Shown here one piece after another: positions 35,901-48,800 of a DNA stretch of 64,000 nucleotides. Under the pieces are notes generated by a model, which did not search any database, was not told the origin of the DNA, and saw only the letters and a program-made list of their open reading frames with translations. Both the position numbers and the translations under genes were made by a program. The stretch spans positions 13,397,001-13,461,000 of the forward strand of contig CM055318.2 of the NCBI GenBank assembly GCA_029255685.2, read 5' to 3'. Position 1 is the stretch's first letter, and the number at the start of each line of letters is the position of its first letter. The stretch comes from Silene conica. Lineage: Eukaryota; Streptophyta; Magnoliopsida; Caryophyllales; Caryophyllaceae.

Positions 35901-38900
35901 AATCGCCATGTAGAAACTCTTTTAGATCTTCCGGGTAAAAATTCTAAAAACAGATCTTCTTATCATAATTACCTGCAATATTTACATGATTCATAAATCC
36001 TTGGGTTTCTAAATGAAATTCTTTCTCTGGTTTATCATCAGATGACATGCCTAGCTTGGTGCGAGGAGATTCTGCTCGAGTTATTCAGATATTTGCAAAT
36101 CTCATTAGCAATTCTATCAAATTCACAACATGTAGGTGGTGATGGTTTTCTACAGAGATTGAAAACTATCATTGATATTGAGATGGAAAAGGAAAGAAAT
36201 TTACGACATGCTGAGTCTTGAAGAAAAAAAAAAAACAGGCTAACTGTGTAGTTCTTTTGCCCTGCAGCTGGTCATATAATGGTAAGAGGATGGTGCCAAA
36301 GGCCTGATATTTGCAGTAACAGAAGGCTACCATTCAATCAGGATTCGGCCTTTGTTTCTGTGAATAACACAAAGCAACCAGGACTGTTTAAGAAGAATGC
36401 TTCCAGATTTGAAAATAAAGTGGTACTTTGGTTTGAAGTAGAGGATACGGGTTGTGGTGAGAACAAGTATTCGTTGTTAATACCGTTCTTGCTTCACTGC
36501 ATATTTCGTATCTCTGAGAACACTTATTTACCTTTAAATTAGGTATTGATCCAAGGAAATGGGAGTCGGTTTTTGAAAGCTTCGAGCAAGCTGACCCTTC
36601 AACTACAAGAATGTGAGGGGTTCAAGTATTGATGATTTGATTCTCCTACTGATTTCTGATAGCTTATTATCTGCAGTTCATACTGCTAAAGAATTCTTTT
36701 GTGAAGTCGAATATGTTTTTTTCTCTGTTTTCTTTCAGGCATGGAGGGACGGGTTTAGGTCTTTGCATCGTACGAACCTTGGTGAGTAAATTGGCTCTGA
36801 ACACTTTCTTATGGTAGCCCAGGTGCATACTTTTAAAGGCTCTAATCTGAAATCTTCTTGCAGGTTCATAAGATGGGAGGAGACATCAAGATAGTTGAGA
36901 AAAATGGTCCTGGGACACTAATGCGGCTTAGCTTGCGTATTGGTACCTCCTCAGATAATACAGTACAGCAGTGTGAAGTAGAATTTGCTAACCATAACTT
37001 GTTGGTTAGTAAATGCTTCTGCTTTTTACATGTTTTACATTATAGTTCCTTGTACCGGTAAGGTTGTTGGGGTGGCACAATGGCACCTAGACCTCGCAAA
37101 ACTTACACGAATCTCCCCCAAATCATTCCAATCTGAAATGACAAACCTGCTTGGACCCATACTCGAAATGACTGATGGTGATACATGAATCCTGAACCCC
37201 AGACTGACTCGGTCTCACTTAAAATTGCATAATATACCTGAAATGACGTGACTTGTCCTGTAAATGACTCATTTGGCAAATCTAATCGCACACTTATTCA
37301 AGGTTATTAATAGAAAGTGTTTAATCCAGGTACTAATGGCATTGAGTGGCAGTAAAGGAAGAATGATAATGTCTCAGTGGTTGGGCAGAAAGGGTGTTTG
37401 TACTTTGCAGGCTTCAGACTGGAATGAACTAACACAATTGCTCGGCAAAATTTTTGAAGACAAAGGTTCTTTTGACGGAAATTTCATAGACTTGAAACCC
37501 CCTGTCGAACTTTTCAATGATATCGGGTTCAAAGACATAGGGAGCTTACAGTTTGTGATACTTGTCGACATTGGCCTTCTCGACTTGAGTACCGACATTT
37601 GGAAGGATCAACTCAATTACCTTGCCAGATATGCTGATAAAGCTAAATTTGCATGGATACTTAATCATGACACATCTACTTCAGTCAAGATGGAGCTTAG
37701 ACAAAAAGGGCATTCGTTAATGGTTAACAAACCGTTATATAAATCCAAAATGACTCAAATATTGGAAGCTGTCATAAATGAAAGGAATCCTGGATTGAAC
37801 AGAGAAAACAAAAGTGCCTTGTCTTCAGCAAGTACGTCAAAAGGAGACGTGCATGATTGCCTTGAGGTTGAACCCATTCATTTTCATGGATCTTGTTCTG
37901 AAGATTCTGATAAAGGGGATCTTCAATGCTCAAGCTCTGGATCTACGCAATTGACAGCAGTAAACAACAACTATCTTCTTGAACATGATGAAGACATTCC
38001 GGACCTTAATCAGAGAAAAAGGGAAAACTCGGGAAACTGGTGTACTGAAGAAAGGAATAGTGAGCAGGTAGGGAAGAACATGAATGAACAGAAATGCTTA
38101 GAAGGCCTTAAGATACTTCTTGCAGAAGATACACCTGTGTTACAGAGGGTAGCCACTATTATGCTTGAAAAAGTCGGGGCTAAAGTCATGGCAGTCGGAG
38201 ATGGATTACAGGCGGTAAACACTCTTAAATCCACCTTATGTTCTGAAGGCTCTAGTGGTGCTCATCCGTTTAAAGAGGGGTATACAGGTCAATTTCAAAC
38301 ATTAAGGCCTACTTTTCCTCCATGTGACCTAATTTTAATGGATTGTCAGGTATCATCCTTTCTCAACTCTGTTAAACACATTATTCCTTCGGTTCTTAAA
38401 CAAACTTTACATGTTAAAACGGTCTTACTTACACTGAATACTGATGGGTAGAGTGGCGGACCTAACAACACTCTTGACTCTCCTGTCTTAGCCCGAGATG
38501 ACCAGAACCTAAACCGAGTGAGCCATTTGCTAGGTCTATAGTGGTGGGTCACTTTTTAATCTAAATGTGCATTTGTTTCAAAATCTAAGAAGATATTAGG
38601 CCCTTTTAGCTTACAACATAAAAATGATGTGAATATAACCTTAGGTAAGACAGTTTTGAACAAGACTTATCATCAATAGAACCAAGCTTGTAAAACAAAG
38701 GTTGTCGACTTGTCGGGATGTGCAGATGCCAAATATGGATGGGTATGAAGCTACAAAAGAGATCAGGAGACTAGAAGCCGGAACTGGAGTGCATATTCCT
38801 ATTGTTGCGCTAACAGCTCATGCTATGTCATCTGATGAGGCGAAGTGCTTAGACGTGGGCATGGATGCATATCTAACCAAACCAATTGACTACAAACTTA

Positions 38901-38953
38901 TGGTGTCCACCATTCTTTCACTAACCAGAGGAAATGACTCGAGCTTATCATAA
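32946..38953 (+). CDS. AHK1: Hybrid histidine kinase, AHK1/ATHK1-type osmosensor
   Basis: Fourteen exons: 32946-33185, 33545-33790, 33877-34210, 34454-34911, 35178-35425, 35508-35667, 35808-35934, 36042-36131, 36268-36456, 36543-36612, 36739-36781, 36864-37004, 37330-38349, 38726-38953 (3594 nt, 1197 residues; Arabidopsis AHK1 about 1207). A first membrane helix (about 81-98) and a second (about 449-472) bracket a large extracytoplasmic sensor region. Then come the HisKA H-box SHELRTP with phospho-acceptor His510, the N box [12 protein letters not shown], the G1 box DTGCGIDP, the F box [13 protein letters not shown] and the G2 box [12 protein letters not shown] second, receiver-like segment follows, and the C-terminal receiver has [10 protein letters not shown], the phospho-Asp in LILMDCQ (D1120) and the Lys in YLTKPID. 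In the family it is a plasma-membrane kinase passing phosphate from His to Asp to phosphotransfer proteins under osmotic and drought stress. Intron 5 has a GC donor. Confidence 0.96.
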
Positions 38954-39248
38954 CTTACTTCTAGTTTTGTTACCTTACGCCTAACATTGGCAAATAATCA
39001 TATGGTTACTCGGTTCACGCTGTATACTTCTCTCATTTTTGTTTTCTAATTTAACATGTAAATTAAGTGAGCTTTATTGATATTTGATCTGTTTCATAAA
39101 CTGTACAGTGTAATATTATTTCACACATGCAATATTTAACTTACTTCATCTTTGAGAGTCTTTTTGACATTTAATGTTGTTGTCGAACTAAAAATTTACG
39201 CACATGAATCAGCATTCAAAAATAATTGGGGAGAAATTGTAAAATTAT
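38954..39248. other. AHK1 3' UTR and spacer
   Basis: AT-rich, without a gene. It probably contains the AHK1 polyadenylation region. Confidence 0.4.
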
Positions 39249-39322
39249 TGGCCTATGCAGGTCTCGAACCTGCGACCTTCGCGTTATTAGCACGACGCTC
39301 TAACCAACTGAGCTAATAGGCC
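39249..39322 (-). tRNA. tRNA-Ile, anticodon AAU
   Basis: The minus strand forms a 74-nt cloverleaf. The acceptor stem GGCCTAT pairs with ATAGGCC plus discriminator A; the D arm contains TAGCTCAGTTGGTTAGAGC; the anticodon loop is CTAATAA; the T arm contains GGTTCGAGACC. A TTTT run lies a few bases downstream on the minus strand. Confidence 0.97.
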
Positions 39323-39504
39323 AAGTTGTTAATTAAACATATTATCAATCATTAAACGTTTACGAGTTTCCGTAATGGGATAATAGTGTCAACTATCAAA
39401 TTTGCAGATGAACACTGCTCGAAACAGAAGGGAGAAAGAACATTTGTCGGTTCATTTTGTGACTCCATTGATTCTGTTTTAACAAAACATCGACGGCACT
39501 CGCC

Positions 39505-42500
39505 ATGAAAGAAGATTACGAGGTTCAATAATTTGATACTCTTTCTCTTTAACTTCAATTATCTGGAAATCTTCGCAATTGTTTGTTGAATTAATTTGAT
39601 TAGTTGAATATAAACAGGTTGAAGAAAAGAAGCAAGCAGCGGCAGATGTAATGTCAAATTACTCTAAATTTGCGCTTACTTGTATCGGTAATCGTGTTCG
39701 TCCTTCTGATTTACGACTTCATCTTATGAAGGTTTTCTTTCTATAATCTCTTCATTTCTTTACTCTTATTAACCCTAATTTTTCATTATTCATTAGTTAG
39801 CTACCTATATAATTGCTTTTTACTGTTTAATTTTGATTTCTTGATTAGCTAAGCTTCTAAGAGCGAGTACTTAAAATGAGCAAAAATGCGCTTTATTTCG
39901 AGTTCAGGATATTTATTCAAATTTGTTGTTAAATTTACTTGATTCACTAAAAAAAATTGATAGAATTTGAATAGGTTGAGAGTAGTTGGTGCTTAAACTT
40001 ATCCGTGTCGCAGACAGTGTGATAGATCCTTTGCAACATGTATCTGATCATTTTGGCGAAAGATATATCTTCTACTGTATTATTATGTATAATGCGAGGA
40101 CATTGAGCTGCTTGTCTGCTAGAAATCGTAAAGTGATAGTGCTGCGCAGTAGTGGTGTGTTGTTGATGGCTTGATGATAATGCTATTTAGATGTTAGCAA
40201 CAAGATATATGATGTATGACAGTTGTCGTATTTTGGCTGAGTTTTGCTGTCTATTGGTTGTGGTTGTAGTTGTGGTTGTGGTTGTGGTTGTGGTTGTGAT
40301 TTGGGCCAGCTTTTTTAATCAGCGCGCGTGAAAGTATAAGAGACAACTAGTTCTTTTGGTAACAAAGTTGGTATGACATTCATGTAAATTATTCTGAGCT
40401 TTTGATGTAGCTTTATCTTTAGGATGTCTGTATAAGCAAGCATGGCGTTCCGCACTGGAGATCTTTGCTATCTTTTATAGTAGTTTGATGTTGGAATATC
40501 ACTTAGTGCCATTATTATGTTATTTAAGTATTTGTCCAGATAGGTAATTGCTGTTTTTCATGTTTATAAGCTAGCCTATGCTTGATTATAGCCAAGACGC
40601 ATGTAAGTAAAATACTTTGTAAGAAATAATGCAAAAACATAGCAAAGACATTGAATAACTTACATTTTGTGACAACTATACAAAAGAACTAAATAATACT
40701 AGAATATGTTAACTATGATCCTCAAAATACTCCTGCACAAGACTGTCTGTTGACACGAGAGACCGATCTTGGAGAAGAGCTAAAGGTTTGGTTAAAGCAT
40801 TTGCGAGCTGCTCTTTGCCGGGAATATTTTGTACACGAGTAAGGCCTTGATTCACCTGCTATACATAATGGTAAAGACAATGCAAGTTGCTTCATGCGAG
40901 AATGGATCAGCCGTTTAATAAGTCATCCCTAGGTTATCACTATAAATATCCGGGGAGAAGGAAAGTTGGGCACCGAGTTCGGCTAATTTGGATCACACCC
41001 AAGTTAGTTCAGCCTGGTATCTGCAACTGCTACAGCTGCAATCGAGGCCTCCGTAGATGACCGTGCTAGATCCCACTGTCTCTTTGAAGACCAAAAAACC
41101 CAAGTAGGACCAACATAGACAATGTAACCGGTAGTTCACTACTTGAATCTAACCACCCACCGGCACCCAACAATGTTTTGGTTTAGTTTGTGAGGTACAA
41201 GGGGCCGTGTCTTGTTTTAGGTGAGCTCAAATTATTTGTCTTTTATGGTGGACTTCCATTGGGGAATATACAATGTTTTTTTTAGTGATGTGAAGGACGG
41301 TGTGCGTTATCATTTATGGTGGCAAGATGAGCATCTTTTGGATTGGGTTTTAATATGTTGTTGATTAGTCGGGTAGCAATGGTCCATTGTGGAGGGGGGT
41401 GTGAAGACGAAGAGGTGGCACTGGGCTGTGAGGCAGGGGTGTTGGATTAGGTCTAGGCTGTGGTTGCAGGTATGTCGGATGGGTTCTGGGCTGTGGTAAT
41501 AGGGATGTCGGATGGGATCTGGACAGGGGCATAGGGGTGGCGAGTGGTGTCTGGTCAATGGGGTCAGATGTGTTTGTGGGGTCTGGGCAGTGAGGGGTGA
41601 ATTTTTGGGTGCTTTGACTTTGCGCAGTAGGATTAGCGATATGTTTTGGTTGGGTGGGTGGTCAAGTACTGGTAGTTTGATGTCACACCACAGGTCGGGA
41701 TCATAGGATTGAGTTGGAATAGCGTGTTGTACTAGAGTAGGTTATGGAAAATATTTCCAATAAAACAAACATGAAACGAAGTGTAGATGCCATTTGAGAC
41801 GGAGTTGAGACAATGATAACCACTTTGTGTTCAGAGTACCCAATGAAAATGCAAGGTGTGGAGCGTTGTCAAGTTTGTGAGTTGTGGATGAACGGAGGTA
41901 AGGCTTGTTTCTTTGTTTAAGTGGATAGAGCTATAACTGCTTATTATAGTGATCGAGAAAAGTTAGGTAATATATGTGTTGTCTTGAGAAAAACAGGAGC
42001 ACTCCACACTCCACACTCCACACTCCACACTCCACAGATCAAAGTCGAGGGATGCTGATGAGGACATGGAGGAGACGGAAAATGGGAACCTGTGGCTTTT
42101 CTTAATTAATCATGAGTTACACTGCATAAAGAAATCAATAGCAGAATAATGAAAATTGTTCTTTAAGAAGTTTCACAATATTAGTGCAACGGTGGCCTAG
42201 GCAATGATGCCAGGCCAATTTGTCAGACTTGACTCCTAGATGAACTTGAAAGGAAAAGGGAATAGATGTGCCGATTGTTGAGCCTTTTAGAAGAATTCTG
42301 CCTGTCCCCCCTTCTCCCGTTCCTTAACAACAAAATAATTATAGGATGGGAGGGAGTAGGCAGTAAGGGGGCTACAAATTGTTGTGAGAATGGTGGAATG
42401 GTTTCCTGTTTGAGCAATTGTCGGAATGGCGTGTGACAGTGTGAAACGAGGCGAGGCTGGGTAAATGGTGTCGAGTGGGATTATTTGAGCAAAAGTTTAT

Positions 42501-44279
42501 GATTGATAAGCTATGTCGCTCGGACTCGGTTAGAGATACCCGACACGTGTGCGTGTACCAAGTGTCAGATTCGTCTATATTGTTGAAAAACATGTTTTTG
42601 GTCTTAAAATGAAGTATCCGAGTGTCCTATCCATGTCCGAGTGTCGAGTGTCCAACACGGGTATGCGAGATAAACTTGAAGAGTCCGAGCAACATAGTTG
42701 ATAAGTTTGTTTTGAAGATCTTCAAATGAGATAGGATTATCGCGAGCATGAACGACATTGATGATAGGCTTGTAGGATTCATCAAGACCGCATAGGACCT
42801 TGGAGGGTATGTCTTTTTGGTCCATAGACTTGCTTAGTGTCACGGTCGTACTACTTTGAGCCTACGACCCGGAACGTGAAACGCACCCTTGTCTAGTCAT
42901 GCGTCAAGAATGCAAGCTTAAGAAACAAGCACTAGTGGGGGATCACCCACTACTGCTTTCTTAGCGATCTTGTGTGTTGGAATCCTAGTCTCAGTTACCA
43001 AATGGACAAACATGCATGAGAGTAATTGAAATGCAAGCAAAGAGTTCTAACAAAGCTTGTGGTATGATGTGGATTGATTGACTAGCACAGTATCTTTTCC
43101 TAAGGAGGCTTATTTGATTAAACCTCCTAAAGAGGCTTGAAGAAAGTAATCAATCTTGGAGTAGTATTTGAAACTTTAGGACGAAAGTAAAAATACACAA
43201 ATTCATAAAGTAAATCTAGGCCTCTAGGGGTCCAAGATGTGTGATGAGATGTGTAGACCATCACACGTAACAACACTACATATACCTCGTAATTGTTTTG
43301 TCTGTCTTAGTGATGGTTTTGAGATGGTCTTTAATTTGCACGAAATGTCTCATAGAGGGATGGGCGTATCAGCATATGTTTTGGCAAGAGTTGTCCATGC
43401 ATCACGTGAAGTTCTGCTTTGGGATACGAGAGGAACAATAGTGGGAGACAAGGTGCGGGCGTGCCGCCGATCAAGGCACTGGGGATTAGAACTAGGTCTT
43501 GGCATAGCCAAATATTATAGCCCGGGTAGGAAGATTTTTTGGAGTGAGTTCAACCTTTTCGACAATTTTGGGTGAGAGGCATCAACAATTTGAAATCGTA
43601 ACCAAATAGAATTTGCTTCAATTGGCCACGCTAAGATTGATAGTAGTTTGTGGTGAGTTTTGTGCAGTTTGCAAATCTGACGGTGATGAGAGGGTTGATG
43701 GGATCGTCAGGGGTTGAGAATATGGTGGCTAGAGGTAGATATGGTGGTTTGGATCGTTGTTCGGAGGACAAAGCAGGGTGTTCAATGATACCATGTAAGG
43801 AAGAAGTTCTGTATATTGATTAGCTTGAATGACGGTGTACAATACTATTACTCCGTATTAGGGAGTATATATTAGTTACGATTAGAATATACTTAAGCTA
43901 ATCCAATGCTTGATTTTAGTTGAGATGCATGGAAGTTAAATTAAAAACAAATCAAAAACACAGCTAATATAATGAATAACATACGAAGTAGTGTTATGAC
44001 TCTTATGAGGACTATACAAAAGAGCTTGCTGATACTAGAATATGTTAACGATGATCCTCAATGGCGGAATCCTAACTTCCAGTTCCGCCATTGTTTTTTA
44101 ATGTCTAAACGCGTGATTTCTGGTTAACTGTTCAGGAGATTTCTGGAATGCCAACCACTTTGAAGAGGGGCGCCGTTCCAATTGCAGCCTCTCCGGATGC
44201 AATGGGAGAATCATCTAGTTCAGGCACAGCCAGACTCGATAAGGCAGATAGCTTTCGTGCAGCACAGAACACTGACTAA
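39505..44279 (+). CDS. Small (91 aa) plant protein of unknown function with a 4.4-kb intron
   Basis: Three exons: 39505-39522, 39618-39731, 44136-44279 (276 nt). The first donor (GAG/GTTCAA) and second donor (AAG/GTTTTC) are weak but GT-AG compliant, and all phases agree. The product reads MKEDYEVEEKKQAAADVMSN, continues through YSKFALTCIGNRVRPSDLRL and EISGMPTTLKRG, and ends in a Ser-rich tail with SPDAMGESSSSGTARLDKAD. I have an impression of similar short proteins in other plants but cannot name the family or a function. There is no signal peptide and no clear membrane helix; YSKFALTCIG is only mildly hydrophobic. Intron 2 contains an antisense copia fossil. The coherent three-exon reading across 4.7 kb is the main support. 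Confidence 0.75.
40256..40298. repeat. Hexanucleotide microsatellite (GGTTGT)n
   Basis: About seven units of GGTTGT with one variant, in intron 2 of the small gene. Confidence 0.85.
40560..44060 (-). mobile_element. Old, heavily decayed Ty1/copia fossil, antisense in an intron
   Basis: The right LTR (43794-44060) starts TGTAAGG and ends GATCCTCA. The left LTR is a shortened, diverged relative (about 40560-40724) with the same GATCCTCA end. Just inside the right LTR the minus strand reads TGGTATCATTG, a primer site. A gag-like stretch on the minus strand (near 42.75 kb) contains DIPSKVLCGLDE and NPISFEDLQNKL, and RNase-H-like remnants lie near 41.05 kb. It is broken in many places and partly deleted. 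Marked LTR divergence implies that it is much older than the 18.6-kb copia element. Confidence 0.75.
42001..42035. repeat. Heptanucleotide microsatellite (ACTCCAC)n
   Basis: Five consecutive units of ACTCCAC inside the decayed copia element. Confidence 0.9.
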
Positions 44280-45832
44280 GAGTTACAAATGTAATCATCA
44301 TATGCGGAATTTGCGACTCAGGTTGGACTCCTTGTACTGTTTGCCATTGTGATGTGTTGGTATTGTAGGAACCAAAAACAATGCTTGATACATGTGTTAC
44401 CTTAGCTCAACATATATGTAAATATTCCGTTTTCATTTTCGCCTCGTCTGCCTGTGAGCATTTTTACCAATTTCTTACCCCCATTGGCTGCTTACATTGG
44501 AAACGATCTTTACTTTGAACCTTCATCCATTTCTATTCATTGTAATCTCTCCCTTTTCCACGTGTAAAGAAAGTAAAAGGTCGATGATTTTTTAACACAA
44601 CAAATTCACATTTTTTACGGATAATATTCACAGTTTTAGCACATGCCATATATCTTGAATACCGGTTTTCAATAGCTTTACCAACTTAGGTACTACCCAA
44701 CACCACAAAATCTCATTGTTCACAGTTTTAGCACATGCCATATATCTTGAATACCGGTTTTCAATAGCTTTACCAACTTAGGTACTACCCAACACCACAA
44801 AATCTCATTGTAGACGGGAGATATCCGACCCGTCACAAGCAAGACCAACTGAACCCGCACAACACTACCAAAGAAAACCAAAGTACAAGATACTTGAAAT
44901 CTGCATATATCTTCTTCCCTTCTTTGAGAGGCCCTCATAAGTCATACATGCATGAATAAAGTTTGTAATCTTTTCATAGAATTTTTTTGGGGGCGAATAG
45001 TATTGTAAAAACAGTAAGTCTTGTTTGTAACGATGACAAGCTTGTAATGTCTCACAACCGCCTTTCCCTTTTCAAGATTATATAAATCAGGTGAGTTGTT
45101 ACAAGTTTGGGATGGTCATAAGTAAGAATTTGTGATCTAGAAAGGGGGAGATCATTAAAGAAGGTTCAAACTAAAGATGAGTAGTATATTGAGTCTGTTT
45201 ATACTTGCTGAATTGACTGTAATGAGTTAGAACAACCCGTAATGAATGACCAACAACATTGGCGCAACTTATCGTATACTCACTATACAAATTTTATCGG
45301 TCCGGATTTTATATGTCATTTTCGTGTCCCATCTTGTGTTTCATTGCCTTAATATTTTGACATATCAGTCTTAAATAATATCTACATAATTATTTTCAAT
45401 GTTTATTACTTATGTATCAAATGGAGAGATAATGAGACACAAGATGAAACGTGAAAATAGAACAGAGGATCGAGACTGAAATCTTATGGCACACTAATAA
45501 AACGTTTTGATCCGTTTTAACAACATTGGTACAACTTATCGTATATTCACAATACAAATTATCACAAATTTGGAATATCAAATCCATATGAAAATTGGTT
45601 TAATTTTTGTAAGAAAATGAATGGAAGGGTGCATTAATTTACAAAAGAGTAAGGAAATACACAAGGATAGATAACAACCGTTGCAACCATCCAGTCGTTC
45701 GCAACAAACCTAAGAGCAGAACCAAAAAAACCAAATGTAGGAAGGTCTATTCATTAAGCGGCCTTCAGTATCGTGAAGAAGATTGTCCGAGCTGTCGTTA
45801 TGAAATGGCAGTAATAACACCAAAAAACAAAG
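44280..45832. other. Intergenic DNA between two converging genes
   Basis: It holds the 3' UTR of the small gene on the left and that of the peroxidase-like gene on the right. It contains a 92-bp tandem duplication (44627-44810) and two related ~50-bp stretches (CAACATTGGCGCAACTTATC at about 45253 and a variant at about 45520). No further gene was seen. Confidence 0.5.
44627..44810. repeat. Perfect 92-bp tandem duplication
   Basis: Copies 44627-44718 and 44719-44810 appear identical base for base. Neither copy codes for a recognisable product. Identity implies a very recent duplication or an assembly error. Confidence 0.95.
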
Positions 45833-48800
45833 CTAAGAGCAGGCCAAGAGGGGGAGAGAGCACAACAAAAGAATGAGGCCACCACCATTTGGTCCACTTT
45901 TATCAAACGTCAAGGGCCTGTTAACCCCAAGCTCTGACATCTTCTCATGCGCTTTTGCGTAATCTTCTATTAATTTCTTTTTGTCCTGCCATTTTTGTTC
46001 TTTATAAGTTTAATTATGAACAATAATTCCAAAATTAAAAATTAGATCATCTCCTTTTGATTTATGTTGTACTCAAATATTCGTTATTAGTATGTCCGAT
46101 TATGAAATACAATAATTGATGTTTTTTGTAATTGATTAAGGTGTATGATACACGACATGACGAACTTAAGAAAAATTCGGTTATTTTGTCCACATTTTAT
46201 CGCCTAATTATTTACCTTTGCATAGAGTTGAACATATTTACGGAATGCACGATCCTCGAGAAGAGCATTATCAGCGGGAAGTTTTACCAATTTCGAGGTG
46301 TCTCCTTTTAATAGCTCACTATTCAAAAAATAAAAGCATTGATTAGGATACTTAGATAAATTCTTGTTTCAAACCCTCATTTTTGGTCTGAAATTTCAGA
46401 TATGCATATATGATAACACCGAGTGGAGTAGTGGATAAAACTCTTAGGCAATTAATTCCTTTTTTTTTTTCCTTCTTTTCAATTGTAACACGGGAATTAT
46501 CCAACGTCATACTCCGTATATTCAATGCATTTAATTGGTTAACTAGTTTAATTTCCCGTGAAAAATCACGGGACTTCTATACCTTTTTCTTAATAATTAT
46601 TTAAAAATCATGTATTTATTTTTTCTGAGTGATATTGTTTATTCTCGACATTGATGTTTACTACTTTGCTTGTTCGTGTTCTATTTTGATATTTTTTTAG
46701 AAAAAAAATTAATCTACCATATAATTTTATTCCGACGCGTGTTGTTTAGTTAGCTGCTCACAATTTAGCATTTTTATATTATTGTATAAATAGGTAGTAT
46801 TAACCATTGTAAGTTTAGAGATAATTAATTATATTTAATAATTATAATATTTTTCACTCAATTTCTTTTAACCGTTTAATCAAATGGAAAAAAAAAAATT
46901 AAATGAGATAAGTATAATAGATAAAATTACATACATATTCATGAAACATTCCTACTTTAAAAGATAAAAAAACATGTTATCCTTTTAATCAACAATATAT
47001 GAGATAACAGAGTACTATGCGTTTACACTAAACTTGTTTTGCTTAGTCAATACATCTATAATTTATTATTGTACATAATACAATCTCATCAACAAATTAA
47101 CTACACATTATCAATTTTGGAATACATTAAAAATTTCACTGAAACATGATTCGATCAATAGAAACTACAAAATTTGAAATAGTCGTATTTGATAATTGAC
47201 GATCTCAAATGTCATCATCAACATTCGACAACGCTAAGAACAAACTATACATCACAAATGCTTGTTATATTCTTCTATTTTCATTTATTTTTTTCTCTAA
47301 TCTCTTCGTCATAAAACTTTGAAAAACCAAACATATAATTAAAAATGGAGTAAAGCATAAATATGATGAACTTCTCCATGATTTTTTTGCTAGGAATATA
47401 TTAGAATTTTTATCAATTGATCTACTTTTATTATATAGAATTTGTTAAACTTCATAATTATAGAATATGAATTTTTTTTAAATTAAACCGGGATAAATAT
47501 TGTGATTATGGAATGAAGTTACAATAAGAAGATGAAAAATTTATTGAATTTTCATAATTATAGAATATGTAAAGTTTTGCACTAAGAATGGATAATTATT
47601 GTGATTATGGAGTGTAGTAACAAAATGGAGACGAATGTTTACTAATTTACGTTTTCGTGTTCTATTTTAATATTTGCTAAAAAAAAAATTAATCTACCAT
47701 GTAATTTTATTTCGCTGCGTGTTGTTTAGTTAGCTGATCAATCTAGCATTTTTATGTTATTGTATAGGTGACTCTTCGCTTGACCAAAACTTTAACTCCA
47801 CCCATTCTTTCACTCAGACAATGTGTTTAATGTTTGAAAAATGAATTAGTTATTGGTAATAGCTAGATAGTTTGAAGAGTTAGGGGCTTGAGACATAAAA
47901 AGTAAATTGATTATGACGTCTTAATTAATTATTAATTGTAGGATTAATCAAAATGATAAGCACAACTTATTTCTAGGAGATCCTAAGACCGCCACATGTC
48001 ATAATATGGTGCTCAAGCTAGGCTTTTTATATTATTATATAGATATAGATTGGTCATGGGTGATCAAAACTAGATCTAGTAACCGGTTACTTAACCGGGT
48101 CGAATTAGGATCGGGCCACTTTCTATTGGTAAGAAATCGAATTTGATCGGATCGGGTTGGGCCGGGTTATTATGGGTTTGATTATTTTTTAGTAAGCTAT
48201 ATTCAAGTTTAGGAATAATTGACTTTGTGCAACAATAAACATTCGAAACGGGTTAATTAATAGGTCAATTTAGGTCACGAGTCCTTAATTCAGGTGTCGA
48301 TCGGGTTATTCAGAGTCAATTTTGTCAGGTCTAGTCACAACTTTAATTACGTTATTAGTCTTTAAATATGTAACTAAAAAACTAAATGCAAAATAAACTA
48401 TGTTTTTATTACCACCATGTGGTAGTATTTAACCCGCCTTAAAATTTAAGACGAATAAAAAATAAGTATCTTACACATAATATGAATTGTCAAATTTCAA
48501 CGGACTATCCAAACTTGATATATTGTGATCTGCTCCATCCTAATTGACCCAATCATAAATAAACAAGATTTAGATTTAATAAATTGGTAAAAAATTAAAT
48601 CTAAAGTTGATAAGCTGAAGTGTTTACCATGACATGAATCCCTGAAAGTGCCACAATGTCTTTATTTGAAAACCCCATTTTATGATATACATCTCTCAAA
48701 TGTTTAGCATCTTCAAAATAATACAGTAACAATTTTCAAGTTAGGTTTCTATATAATTATCAAGCTTATAATTATAAAACCAAATTCATAACTCCTAGTA

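Noticed and set aside
42300-42360. Stowaway end (GGATGGGAGGGAGTA)
   Set aside because: Only one terminus is visible inside the decayed copia fossil, and no partner arm was found.
46319-48627. Apparent loss of the APX-like exon bearing the FDNSY motif
   Set aside because: A first scan did not find it, but a divergent 65-nt exon (48475-48539) with correct borders and phase encodes LKFDNSYY. The gene is therefore complete and not a deletion pseudogene.
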